A DNA stretch of 33,624 nt from Chara braunii (lineage: Eukaryota; Streptophyta; Charophyceae; Charales; Characeae), in the NCBI GenBank assembly GCA_003427395.1, contig BFEA01000298.1, positions 150,231 through 183,854 of the forward strand, written 5' to 3'. The translations under genes and the position numbers were made by a program. The notes under the pieces were generated by a model. That model was not told the origin of the DNA. It ran no database searches and saw only the letters and a list, made by a program, of their open reading frames with translations. Positions 1-8,589 of the stretch are shown here, piece after piece (the first letter of the stretch is position 1; each line of letters starts with the position of its first letter).

Positions 1-116
1 GAAGGAGGGAGGGGGAGGACAATGACGGGGGAGTAGGAAAACGATGACAAGGGAGGGTTGAGGAGGAGGAGAACGATGGGGAGGGTAATTGAACTAGAAT
101 AAAAAAAAGAACTGTG

Positions 117-118
<2 letters not shown>
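1..118. other. G/A-rich leader, no gene seen
   Basis: Purine-rich, low-complexity sequence (GGAGGA and GATGACGGGG words) running into the GA microsatellite. I see no coding region or RNA gene. Confidence 0.5.

Positions 119-196
<78 letters not shown>
119..196. repeat. (GA)n microsatellite
   Basis: About 39 uninterrupted GA units. Confidence 0.97.
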
Positions 197-199
<3 letters not shown>

Positions 200-707
200 T
201 GAGAGGGGCTGGTGTTAACCCAGCTGTTGTAGATGCGGCTTCACTCCTCCCGCTGCGCTGGCAATGGCCACACGACGACGACGAGGCTGCTTCCTGATGC
301 ACGGATGAGGCGACGAAGGCCAACACACGACGGCCCGGAACCAGCTGCTAAGGTCGACCACCGGCGTTTCTGCAGCCAGCGTGGTGGGTCTGAGTAGTTC
401 AAAATCGAGCTACGCAGATCTCCCTCGTTTTGTTTTTTGGTGCCCGTGTGCAGCCTACAAAAAAAAATTCCCCGCTTTGGTACTGGTTGGCACGAGACTT
501 CTTTTTTTTTTTGCTGACCCCTGATTTTCGAGGTGCTCTGCATGCCGTGCGCGCGCATCGTGCACCATGCGCGGTGCAGCGCACCTCGATGCGCTGCATG
601 TATGATATATATGTATCGATATATTGACTATATATAGTTCTGTTTGTGACGATATATATATTATCTTCTCCCTCTCTGCCTACGGTTTACCGGGCAGTTC
701 TATTTGA

Positions 708-710
<3 letters not shown>
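197..710. other. Unassigned sequence between microsatellites
   Basis: The open frames here are short, overlap on both strands and run through homopolymers, so I do not call a gene. A GC-rich patch at 540-600 contains several short palindromic GCGC/TGCA words and is followed by AT-rich sequence that leads into the TA tract. Confidence 0.4.

Positions 711-763
<53 letters not shown>
711..763. repeat. (TA)n microsatellite
   Basis: About 26 perfect TA units, self-complementary and able to form a cruciform. Confidence 0.97.
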
Positions 764-769
<6 letters not shown>

Positions 770-799
770 GGGTGCCGACTGACCCCCGACAAGTAGGTG

Positions 800-827
800 C
801 CGACCAGTCCGACGCTCGGCTGGTCGG
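800..827. repeat. Small perfect hairpin
   Basis: CCGACCAG (800-807) pairs perfectly with CTGGTCGG (820-827) around a 12-nt loop. Further copies of the word GGTGCCGAC at 772-780, 797-804 and 846-853 suggest a small local repeat. Function unknown. Confidence 0.6.
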
Positions 828-1329
828 CTCCCGACCAATACAGGGGTGCCGACCGTCGGCATGACTACTCTGCCAACATGGTGTTTCACTATGGCATGTG
901 GTTTGCACTGCTTTTGTGTCTTTATTTTCCTTCAACCCCTTCTTTTTTTTCGGCCTTCTTGTTTTTATTATAGAAAAACAATGCAGGCTTGTCTTCTCCT
1001 CATATGGGGGACAGCTGCATTCTCTTACTATGCTATTATCTCCTCGCACTACCTACCCTGGGCAAGCAAGGGACCATCCACCCCCCAGACAAGCCCGGAA
1101 CTTAATTTACCCTAAGACAGGCTACCACCCGGAACCCGATACCAACTAGAAGGTCCGGGAGAGGGCCAGGAGAACAGAGGGAACAAGGTCCTTAAATCTA
1201 CTCGGTATGACTATACTATCCTAAGGTTATGGGATATCCTACCTCTGCTCTGTGTGGGGGAGCAGCACCCATGCTTCTTACACCTGGTGCGGGCTGCAGC
1301 GCGCAGCAGGAGGCCGTGGGGACTCGAAA

Positions 1330-1402
1330 GGACGGCATGGGGAATCGAACCCACGACCGCCTGAATGCAGCTTTCGTGCTCTACCGACTGAGCTAGGCCA
1401 CC
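1330..1402 (-). tRNA. tRNA-like sequence (degenerate tRNA gene or tRNA-derived SINE head)
   Basis: Read on the minus strand from 1402 to 1330, exactly 73 nt fit tRNA numbering. The acceptor 5' strand GGTGGCC has six of seven possible pairs (two of them GU) with TGCCGTC. TA sits at positions 8-9. The D stem is GCTC/GAGC with loop AGTCGGTA, and the A box is TAGCTCAGTCGG. The T loop and B box read GGTTCGATTCC. The anticodon arm is poor: the loop would read GCTGCAT (anticodon TGC, nominally Ala), base 33 is C instead of U, and stem 27-31/39-43 barely pairs. The T stem has mismatches at its base. Both pol III promoter boxes are intact while the anticodon arm has decayed, which suits a pseudo-tRNA or SINE head better than a working tRNA. 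Confidence 0.6.
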
Positions 1403-1597
1403 GGCCCTTTTTTTTGGCCTTCTATTTTGCAAAAAAAAAGAATTCCTGGATTGCTCAGATTGGTATCTTGGATGTTTGTCTGGAGCTGCATTAATGTCTT
1501 CCAGAATGATGGAAACTCACTTGTCGAGGTCGCAACTCCAGTTGAGTTCCTCCAAAGAAAGCAACTTATAGCTGAAATTCAGATGTCTAGTCGACAA

Positions 1598-1790
1598 CTT
1601 TGCACATACACAGATTTACACACAGATAGAAAGAGCTTCGCACATACACAGATTTACACACCGACAGAAAGAGCTTCGCACATACACAGATTTGCACACA
1701 GACAGAAAGAGCTTCGCACATACAAACACAGCTTTACACACAGAAAGCGCTTCACACAGACACACACAGCTTTATACAGACACACACATA
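1598..1790. repeat. 38-bp minisatellite
   Basis: About five head-to-tail copies of a 38-bp unit beginning CTTCGCACATACACAGATTT. Copies start at 1598, 1636, 1674 and 1712, and the last one is diverged. The open frame across it simply translates the repeat. Confidence 0.9.
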
Positions 1791-2674
1791 TGCCTGGCAG
1801 AGTGTGTGTGACGAGTGGGCTTTGTGGCTGTGAGATACGAGTTTCGCAGAGTTACTGCCGTTCTTGGCAGGGTTTAGACTGACAGTCTGATAGGATTGCA
1901 CGGTTGGTGGGAGCGAAGTCAACCACTTTTCTTACGGTATTGCTAACTCTTGGTTACATGGTGAATTGTTGTTCATTAGTCAAATGCATTATGGGCAGAC
2001 TGTTGGGGTTGTGGTCGTGACACCTTGGGCATATACCTGGTGCAACCGTATTCGGATCGCCATCCTTGCCAGATAAGAAAAGGACGCAGCAGCCAGATAG
2101 AGTCTCACATGTTTAGCTGTGCTGAAAGGTTATGACCCCACCAGGGTGAGCTGTTGTATATCATATCTTGCAACCGCTTAACACCACTACTTTGGATCAG
2201 GCCCCGTCATCTCCTGCCCATAGAGAGGGAATATTGGCTGTGGAAATTAGAGAAACCTGGTCAACGCCGCACTATGATGACCCACCTGAGATTCAGCTAG
2301 CATGTGATTGGCATCCTTTGTGTTGCGAGGATTATGAAGGTATAGCCCAAGCAAGTCTTTTGTTTTCGTACGTATGGTGACAGTCAACATTGTACTCGTG
2401 TGCGACACCCTGACATGGTTTGTCCTATTTGTAGGCATGGGCTGGAGCCGTGATGTCTATACAATTGCAGTTGGCGTGCCTCTGTGTTCCTAGCATGTAG
2501 AAGCCACATAGCCAGTGACATCTGCCTGCGCCGTTCCATTTGATGCAGCAACTGCAACTGCAAAAATTGGATGTGCGCCCCCCTTGAACCCATCCTGCCC
2601 GGTCTGTAGAGGTGGCCACTTACCATAGGCAATGCCTGCTCCTCGACTGAAGTTTCCCTGCAACCCAAACACTA
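1791..2674. other. Unassigned sequence
   Basis: I see nothing convincing. A plus frame at 2168-2380 is open but has no recognisable motif, and a GAAG|GTATAG donor-like site at about 2340 is weak. Minus-strand frames at 2384-2672 overlap one another. Too little is visible to call a gene. Confidence 0.35.
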
Positions 2675-2790
2675 ACTAGACCTTCTTCCCCCCAATACAA
2701 CGTACGGTCATTATAGCTGTGAATTTTGCGTAACTTTCAGTCTAAATACAGCTATAATGACCATACGTTGTATTCGGGGGAAGAAGGTAG
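2675..2790. mobile_element. Hairpin MITE-like element, family 1 (copy a)
   Basis: A foldback of about 115 bp. The left arm carries CCTTCTTCCCC, then AATACAACGTACGGTCATTA, then TAGCTGT. The right arm is its inverse (ACAGCTATAATGACC, ACGTTGTATT, GAAGAAGGTAG), centred on about 2734. The same arm sequence recurs at 23213-23349 and, decayed, at 7343-7441 and in the 24.9/25.9-kb pair. No transposase is present, so this would be a non-autonomous element. The target duplication is not clear. Confidence 0.75.
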
Positions 2791-3312
2791 TGCCATTCTA
2801 TAACAGTGTGCTCCTGCGGTGAGTACTAAGAACCCTATGAAGTTTGTCTTTCATCTGTTCTGAACCCCTACCCTTCGTAATTGTTTCCTCCGTCCCCTTG
2901 TTTACTCCTATTAAATGCACACGATTGAGCGTCATTAGGAGAGCATACAAAATATTTTAACTGAAGATCTGCTGAAAAATGAACAGTAGTATACCTTTCC
3001 CTTTACTCTGGATCCTTTTAGCATGCAAGTGGGCCGTTATGGCACACATGGATGTGGGCAGCTTGCGCTCAACCACAATCAACATGGCAATGCACAGTAA
3101 AAGGGGAGCTGCAAGAACAAATACCCCAAATAAAGCCGAAGTAAAGATAGCAAAGAAAGGACTGCACAAGGGCAAGGCAATAAAACGGTTTTATTGTGCT
3201 TCATGTTGTTTGCTATAGAGGTAAATATGTTTGAAGTATGAGTTGGCCCTTCTTAGTGTGCTTTGTTGTTTGCTATAGAGGTAAAGCTCTTTCAATTGTG
3301 GATCTGCTCATC
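2791..3312. other. Unassigned sequence with a short direct repeat
   Basis: A block containing TTGTTTGCTATAGAGGTAAA occurs near 3205 and again near 3266, about 60 bp apart. Overlapping open frames at 2957-3218 exist on both strands and neither has recognisable features. Confidence 0.4.
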
Positions 3313-3950
3313 TGGGTGGAAAAGGGGTTGTTGTGGTGACAGTGTACAACACCCCACGCCTGCGCCCCCCCCACTCACACCCACACACATACACAATACT
3401 ACACATTGATGAAGTGATGTTTGTGGGTGGCCACAAGCTTTTTTGGGGGTGGGTGTTTGGGGTTTTGTCCATAATACCTCTACGAGGAGGCTCAGAGAGT
3501 GTTTGCTGTGGGTGTCATTCCCACGGGCTGCTTTTTCAGAGCACATGGAAGAGTGGGGCTGCTTCTAGGGTGTTTTAAGCAGTAGCGCTCCTGGTGTCGC
3601 GCGTAGATCTTGTGGAGTTTGGCATGTTAGTAATGGAGTGATAGAGATGGCGGTGGTGAGAGTGTAGAGTGTCAGTGCTGCTTTGTGTGTGGGCTGACTC
3701 GGAGGGCTCCCTGAGTTTTTTCGGATTATGTGGGCTCTGGTCGGTGCTTTCTTGCTGGTGAAGCCTTCTGGGTTAGGTATGTTGTCTTTTGCCTTTATCT
3801 TTATTGTGTGGGCCGAGGTCGAGGGCTCTCCAGGTTTTTCGGATCTTTGGAGGATGGGGTCGGAGCTTTCTTGCTGGTGAAGTCCTTGGTTTTAGGTAAG
3901 TTGCTTCCTGCCCTCCACCCTTTTATGGACTAAATAAAGATATGTGCATT
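3313..3950. repeat. Segmental duplication, copy 1
   Basis: This block matches 4653-5440 in several collinear pieces: GGGTGGAAAAGG followed by GTGA.AGTGTA; a CA-rich tract; a segment around TTTTAAGCAGTAGCGCTCCT (3570-3600); and a segment around GATGGGGTCGG.GCTTTCTTGC (3855-3880) that ends near CCCTTTTATGGA and an AATAAA hexamer. Inside copy 1 the part around GGTCGG.GCTTTCTTGCTGGT is itself duplicated (about 3745-3770 and 3860-3885). The frame at 3826-3933 and its counterpart at 5290-5411 encode similar peptides (core DGVGAFLL, ending PFMD), but with no known motif and no start in common. Confidence 0.75.
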
Positions 3951-3975
3951 GAACCTCACTGTTCGTGACCTTGAG

Positions 3976-3994
3976 CACACACACACACACACAC
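3976..3994. repeat. (CA)n microsatellite
   Basis: Short pure CA run. Confidence 0.9.
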
Positions 3995-4176
3995 TTTGAG
4001 AGATCACACTAAGTCCACACTGGAGTCCAGAGATGCAAAGTCCAGGACAGCGCAGCTCAGAAAATCCAACGAATTATCATATTAAGCAGTTTCAGAGTTC
4101 CGGTCACCAATCGCTTAACAGTGCAGAGCTCAGTCCTCTCACCCCCTCTCTCTGTCTCCCTCTCTCTCTCATGCAT

Positions 4177-4177
<1 letters not shown>

Positions 4178-4253
<76 letters not shown>

Positions 4254-4254
4254 N

Positions 4255-4288
<34 letters not shown>
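4178..4288. repeat. (CT)n microsatellite with assembly join
   Basis: Long CT run interrupted by one N at 4254, probably where the assembler closed an unresolved repeat. True length uncertain. Confidence 0.95.
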
Positions 4289-4293
<5 letters not shown>

Positions 4294-4652
4294 CGTGTTC
4301 CCTCTGTCTCTCTCTACTTGAGGGTCTTGACTCTGAATACATCCGCCGCTACTCCGCTCTACTCCCTACTACAGGCTCCGCGGCTATGGCCACCTTCCTT
4401 CCCCAACCAGCGCTACCCAGCCAGGGCTCCAGTGCATGCTTCTCGCAGATAGCGCACAAGCACTCCAGCAGCACTTCCACACTTCTTACGAATGAGCAAT
4501 CTCCGAAATGTGTCTGGCACAGTCCTTATGTTGACTTGGACTGGGCCTTGACTCGTCCCAGCCTTTGCTTCCTTTGGCTTGACTTGGACCCGGTACCTCA
4601 TTCCTGCGGCCTGTTTGCTTCAGAATGTGAGGCCCGGTACCTTCGGGTGTTT

Positions 4653-4693
4653 GGGGTGGAAAAGGTGATTGTTCTGGTGAGAGTGTAAAACCG

Positions 4694-4736
<43 letters not shown>

Positions 4737-5440
4737 CAGGGTTTGAGAGAGAGAATTCGTTTTTTTTTTTTTTTTTTTTGAACACACTTTCCGGTCTTGC
4801 TAGCTCTCTGTCCTGGCAGATTTGAGCGGTTACGATCGGGCTCGTACTAGCGAGCTTCTCTTTCTCTGTGGATGGATGTGTTTTGCTGGTTTGGTTTTTT
4901 ATATATGGCCTGATTCTTTACCCTGTTTTGCGGGCTGCTCTGTCAGAGCGCATGGAAGAATGGGGTAGCTTCTAGGACGTTTTAAGCAGTAGCGCTCCTG
5001 GTGTCGCGTGGAGATCTTTTGGAATTTGGCATAGTACTAGCAGTGGCCTCGCCGTAGCACTAGGATATCATCTGATTCTGCAGGTTGTGTGGCAGGGGGA
5101 GGTTCATGGCACCCTTGGTGTTGCCTATAGGCCCTGCGGTGTATTTTTGATTTGTGGTGGCGTTGTAGGCCGTCGCAGAGGGGTCTAATTTTTTTTCAGA
5201 CCATCGGCATGTGTGGTCGATGCTTTTCTGTTAGTGAAGCCTTTTGTGTTATGCTGTTGGGTTTGTTTAATTAAGTTTGTGGTTTTGTGGGCCACGCGAA
5301 GGGTTCTCCAAGTTTTTTCGGACCTATGGCGGATGGGGTCGGTGCTTTCTTGCTGGCGGAGTCCTCCGTCTTAGATAAGTTGCCTTTTGCCCTCTACCCT
5401 TTTATGGATTATGAAATAAATGTACATGTATATATCGTCA
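4653..5440. repeat. Segmental duplication, copy 2
   Basis: This is the partner of 3313-3950, at an offset of about 1.34-1.5 kb. The best-conserved part is about 4928-5046, with AAGCAGTAGCGCTCCTGGTG shared exactly. The 3' part at 5200-5420 ends in the same CCTTTTATGGA followed by an AAATAAA hexamer. Retention of a poly(A)-signal-like hexamer at the same place in both copies hints that the unit may derive from a transcript end, but I see no convincing exon. Confidence 0.75.
4695..4734. repeat. (CA)n microsatellite
   Basis: Twenty CA units, followed at 4760-4779 by a 20-T run. Confidence 0.95.
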
Positions 5441-5886
5441 AAGAGAATGTATACATGTACATGTGCAAGTGTGCCGCTTCGGTGGCAGACGGGTGTGTGG
5501 GCACTTGGCGCTGAACCACACTAACTTGGCCAACCTTGCATTTTCTATTATATTGTCTATCTATACAGTTTTCGTTATGGATGGTTTGTTATGATTTGTG
5601 GAGGGAATGAGAGAGAGAATTTGGGTGTTTTATTTAAACACACACAGAGGCAGGCTCACAGACACGCATGCATGCATGCGGTACTAAGTCTGGTTTTGAA
5701 AATGGAGATTGATGAGATGTTTGTTGCACGGCACTGATGAGCACCCTCCCGGGTTTTGGCTGGTGTTTATTAACTTCTATCTTTTGAGTTGAGTTTTTTC
5801 GTTCTAGAGGAAGAGAGGGCTCTGTTGTGTGAGCTGGAAGATGCTTGACCAAAATGTGCATAAAAAAAATAATTAAATGAAATTCA
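5441..5886. other. Unassigned sequence
   Basis: No gene seen. It contains a CATGCATGCATGC run at about 5667 and short AT-rich stretches. Confidence 0.4.
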
Positions 5887-6009
5887 ATGGATGTTTCCAA
5901 AGAGTCTGAAGAAGCTCCGTCCCTCAAGACATTCATTAACATTGGAAAGATACAGGAAATGCTTACTGAGCATGGCCCCTGCATCAAGAAACGTGCTCCC
6001 CACCAATAG
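5887..6009 (+). CDS. Possible short coding remnant, function unknown
   Basis: ATG at 5887 opens a 40-codon frame ending at TAG 6007-6009. The peptide begins MDVSKESEEAPSLKTF and continues with an amphipathic, helix-prone stretch (IGKIQEMLTEHG) and a basic end (CIKKRAP). Its composition resembles coding sequence more than the flanking DNA does. No donor or acceptor site is evident next to it, and an antisense frame covers the same stretch. It could be an exon fragment, the start of a broken retroelement ORF, or chance. I do not recognise it. Confidence 0.22.
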   Translation: MDVSKESEEAPSLKTFINIGKIQEMLTEHGPCIKKRAPHQ

Positions 6010-6642
6010 ATGGAGCCTTCAACGTCGGGACCCACCTAACGGGGCTGCTCTTATCACCTCGTTAAGTGGGATTCCCCACGTATGAAGTTTTCTCAAAAAA
6101 AAAAGAAAAAAAAAAGGAGAAAAAAAGGAAGAGACGTGCATAAATCGACAAATGGTCCAAGTTCGGAGGAGCAGAGGAAGGTATTGTTTTTCCTTTATTT
6201 ATTTTAATATTTTGTGTTAGCTTTTCTTTTTTTGCTGTTTCCCTTTCTTCTTCTTTTTTATTCTGTCTTGTGCGACTGTTTTTGTTTCTTTGATGTTTGG
6301 CCCCTGTATCTGCAGGCTGCCGGGTTGATAAGGTTTGCAATCTTGCCTTTGAAGGACCACCACCCTTAAAAGAAAAAAATGGAAAAAAGGTCTCGACGCT
6401 GTTGGTTCCATAACGTTCGGAATCTTGCCTTCAAAGGACCACCACTGAAAATAACTGAATATTTGGCCTTCGTGTTAACATCTTGTTTGCACCCCCTTGT
6501 GCCCCCTACTACCCCTCGCATCCGCTTTGGGTCCCCCCGACCATCGTCCCCCTCAGCCCTCACCCCTCCCCGCACCCCTCACTGCCCACCCTTCCCCCAC
6601 CCACTTCTAGCACTGATGTCCATCCAGTTCACGCCTTTAAAG
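6010..6642. other. Unassigned, A/T- and C-rich blocks
   Basis: A-rich (6090-6130), T-rich (6190-6300) and C-rich (6490-6605) low-complexity stretches. A phrase around ATCTTGCCTT(T/C)(G/A)AAGGACCACCA occurs twice (about 6340 and 6421), a direct repeat about 80 bp apart. No gene seen. Confidence 0.4.
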
Positions 6643-6803
6643 TTTAAACCACCAGTTCTTGGCCCGTACATCGGCCGTGGGAAAAAATAGAGTCGAAGCG
6701 TTTCTAGTCTGATGGATTTGGGCGCTCCCCAAGTGGCCCGTTCGTTCATCATTGTCATGGCTTGTTAACCGCCGTGACTTTAGGAAGTACTGGTGGTTTT
6801 AAG
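6643..6803. mobile_element. MITE-like element, family 2 (copy a)
   Basis: Inverted ends of about 20 bp: TTTAAACCACCAGTTCTTGG at the left and AAGTACTGGTGGTTTTAA at the right, about 160 bp apart. The same ends, and the inner word TTGGCCC.TACAT, occur in 28854-29053. No coding capacity. Confidence 0.6.
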
Positions 6804-7180
6804 TGCACGAAGGGCATCTCATGGCACGGTGTATTTACTTGGTATGCTTCCAGTGGTCGTTCTCGAGCTGTATGGAATATAAAGAAGCTCTGGAGCAGAC
6901 ACACAGGAGCTCGCTGGACTAAACAAAATTCAAAATGGATTTGAAGCTGGTATTGGGCCCAATGCACTCCTTGGAGTAGTCCAAATGAGCCGGGTGCAAA
7001 ATGCAGTCCAGATACATATAGATGTTGTCTGGTGGAGTGAGGGCCATAAAAACTCGTGGTCACGTCACGTCACGTTGTTTTTTGTTGGAAATGAATCAGG
7101 AAAAGGTTGTGCCAAGCTGATGTCATCACTCCTATCTGTTGTTGCAGCTGTTTTTGTTAATAAAAGAAAAGAAAAAAAAA
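6804..7180. other. Unassigned sequence
   Basis: No gene seen. The end of the stretch (7112-7135) carries AAGCTGATGTCATCACTCC, which resembles the unit of the following tandem repeat. Confidence 0.35.
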
Positions 7181-7352
7181 GCTGATGTGGAGCTAATTCC
7201 ACCAATGATGTATATCGTTTTCACTATGTTGCCTTGGCATCCTTCCGTCTTCACCCGAAGAAAGTTATGCGAAGCTGATGTTGTACTAACACCGCTCATG
7301 ATGCGTATTGTTTTCTCTATGTCGCTTTGACATCCTACCGCCTTCCGACGAA
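7181..7352. repeat. 93-bp tandem repeat, two units
   Basis: Units beginning GCTGATGT at 7181 and GCTGATGTTG at 7274 align along their length (ATGATG.(A)T.TCGTTTTC.CTATG, then CATCCT.CCG). A minus-strand frame reads through both and gives two similar peptides, which follows from the duplication. Confidence 0.7.
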
Positions 7353-7441
7353 TAGCACATACAGTCATTATCTCTGTATATAGACTGAAAGTTGCCTCAA
7401 GTACCTCTATAATGTCTGTACTTTCTAGTGGGGGGAAACCG
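7343..7441. mobile_element. Decayed hairpin element, family 1 (copy b)
   Basis: CGAAT, then ACAGTCATTATCTCTGTA, TAGACTGAAAGTT and later TATAATGTCTGTAC and GGGGGGAA with GGTAG follow the order of the family-1 elements at 2675-2790 and 23213-23349, with many substitutions. TAGACTGAAAGTT matches the loop side of copy a. Confidence 0.5.
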
Positions 7442-7610
7442 GTAGCCCTTTCTGCAAGTGATTGGGAACCTCTACGTTGATTGCAATTGGCCTATACATG
7501 TCTGATGGTGATGCAGCGGATTGATCAATTTGTTTGTTTATTTGTTTTTTTTTTCCAAAGAGGGGGAGTGTATTGAACTTTCGGTCACTCTCTTCTCCTC
7601 GAGGAATCCA

Positions 7611-7770
7611 ATGTTGAAGGGGTCCCATTTTTACCCATGTTGCCAAGTATTGGATCCTTCGGGGTGGGTCCTCTTGATGGAGTCCTTTGAGAGGGTTCCC
7701 CTTTTTTTCTGTGTTGCTATGGATCCCTTGGGGTGGGGTCCTTTGAGAGGGGTCACCTTTTTGTCCAAGG
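7611..7770. repeat. Short imperfect tandem repeat
   Basis: Phrases around TGGATCC(C)TT.GGGGTGGG.TC and TCCTTTGAGAGGGG recur about 55-60 bp apart (7659, 7717). The minus-strand frame through it is a by-product. Confidence 0.55.
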
Positions 7771-7954
7771 AGTCCACTTTTAGAGTTCCACGCACTATGA
7801 CCCCATTTTCCCACTGAAGTAATCATCAGTCAGGTATTCAAGCATAGGTTCAAACACAGATAAGCAGTATGCAGAGCAAACCACTCAAGACAAGACGAAG
7901 AAGAACCAAGCGCAGGTATTTCGAAAGATAACAACAGTAAGCACAGCGATGTCA

Positions 7955-8020
7955 GGCGATTAGACCCAACACCGTGTTTCTGCCGGTCGCCTGTCCGGCG
8001 TCATCAGGGGTCATGCTACC
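7955..8020 (-). ncRNA. Hammerhead ribozyme candidate (type I layout)
   Basis: Read on the minus strand from 8020 to 7955. Stem I is GACCC (8012-8008) with GGGTC (7967-7963), extended past a 5x5 internal loop by GGT/GCC. The core CTGATGA is at 8007-8001. Stem II is GCCGG (7999-7995) with CCGGC (7986-7982), closing an 8-nt loop. GAAA is at 7980-7977. Stem III is three pairs, ACA/TGT, with a 3-nt loop. Cleavage would follow U at 7968, in a GUU triplet that obeys the NUH rule. One deviation from the ideal is a C-A juxtaposition (8000/7981) where a G-C pair usually closes stem II. Type I hammerheads with very short stem III are known from Penelope-like retroelements. This one is in the same orientation as the RT at 8590-9735 and about 570 bp downstream of its stop. 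Confidence 0.68.
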
Positions 8021-8166
8021 GCTACCTCGTGCAGGATGAGACAACTAACAACAACTATACTACATATAGGAGTCTAAGACGCATCATGCCTCGAAGACCC
8101 TAGAAACCGGGCCCAGCAGTATCGCGGGTGACTACCGAAGTCAAATATCCCAAGTACTACAAACTA

Positions 8167-8554
8167 GTCTAGATACATTCCCAGTGCTACAATAGTTCAG
8201 GTATCAACAAAAATCCTTAGGACAGGTAACCAGCTCGATTCCGAAACCCTGCAAAAGCAAATGCAAATATCGGTCCGAGTCCAGAACTACACTAATCCAC
8301 AAATCTACGCCATCCCCGAGAAAACAGGTAACCGGCTCGAATTCAGGAACAGGGACTACTAAGACAAATACAGGTCCTCAGCCAATGGTCACCGGTACAG
8401 ACTGTCAGCCAGGTCTACAAGTTCCAAAGCGTCGAACCCAAGTAGCCGCACCCAAGAGAAATCATCACAGTGCCCATCAGACAAGGCCAGAGGCAACTAT
8501 CTTCTACCCAAGTGGCCGCACCCAAGAGAGATCATCAAAGTGCCCATCAGACAA
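8167..8554 (-). repeat. Direct repeat flanking the RT region (pLTR-like), copy 1
   Basis: About 388 bp, roughly 97% identical by eye to 12545-12941 and in the same orientation. Differences are a few substitutions and short indels, for example near 8430 against 12810. Its end contains a 70-bp tandem duplication beginning AGTAGCCGCACCCAAGAGA (8441) and AGTGGCCGCACCCAAGAGA (8511); copy 2 has the same duplication. Strand is given to follow the RT. The heptamer ACAAACT lies just outside this copy (8159-8165) and again at the far end of copy 2 (12938-12944), a possible target-site duplication. Penelope-like elements commonly carry such terminal repeats. Confidence 0.8.
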
Positions 8555-8589
8555 GGCCAGAGGCAACTATCTTCTACTTCAAGAGGGTA

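Noticed and set aside
1598-1790. Regular repeat considered as a CRISPR array
   Set aside because: Units are contiguous with no unique spacers, and the setting is eukaryotic; it is a minisatellite.
2623-2663. Minus-strand micro-exon bounded by TTGCAG and GTAAGT
   Set aside because: Only about 34 nt, no partner exons, and such site pairs occur by chance in this much sequence.
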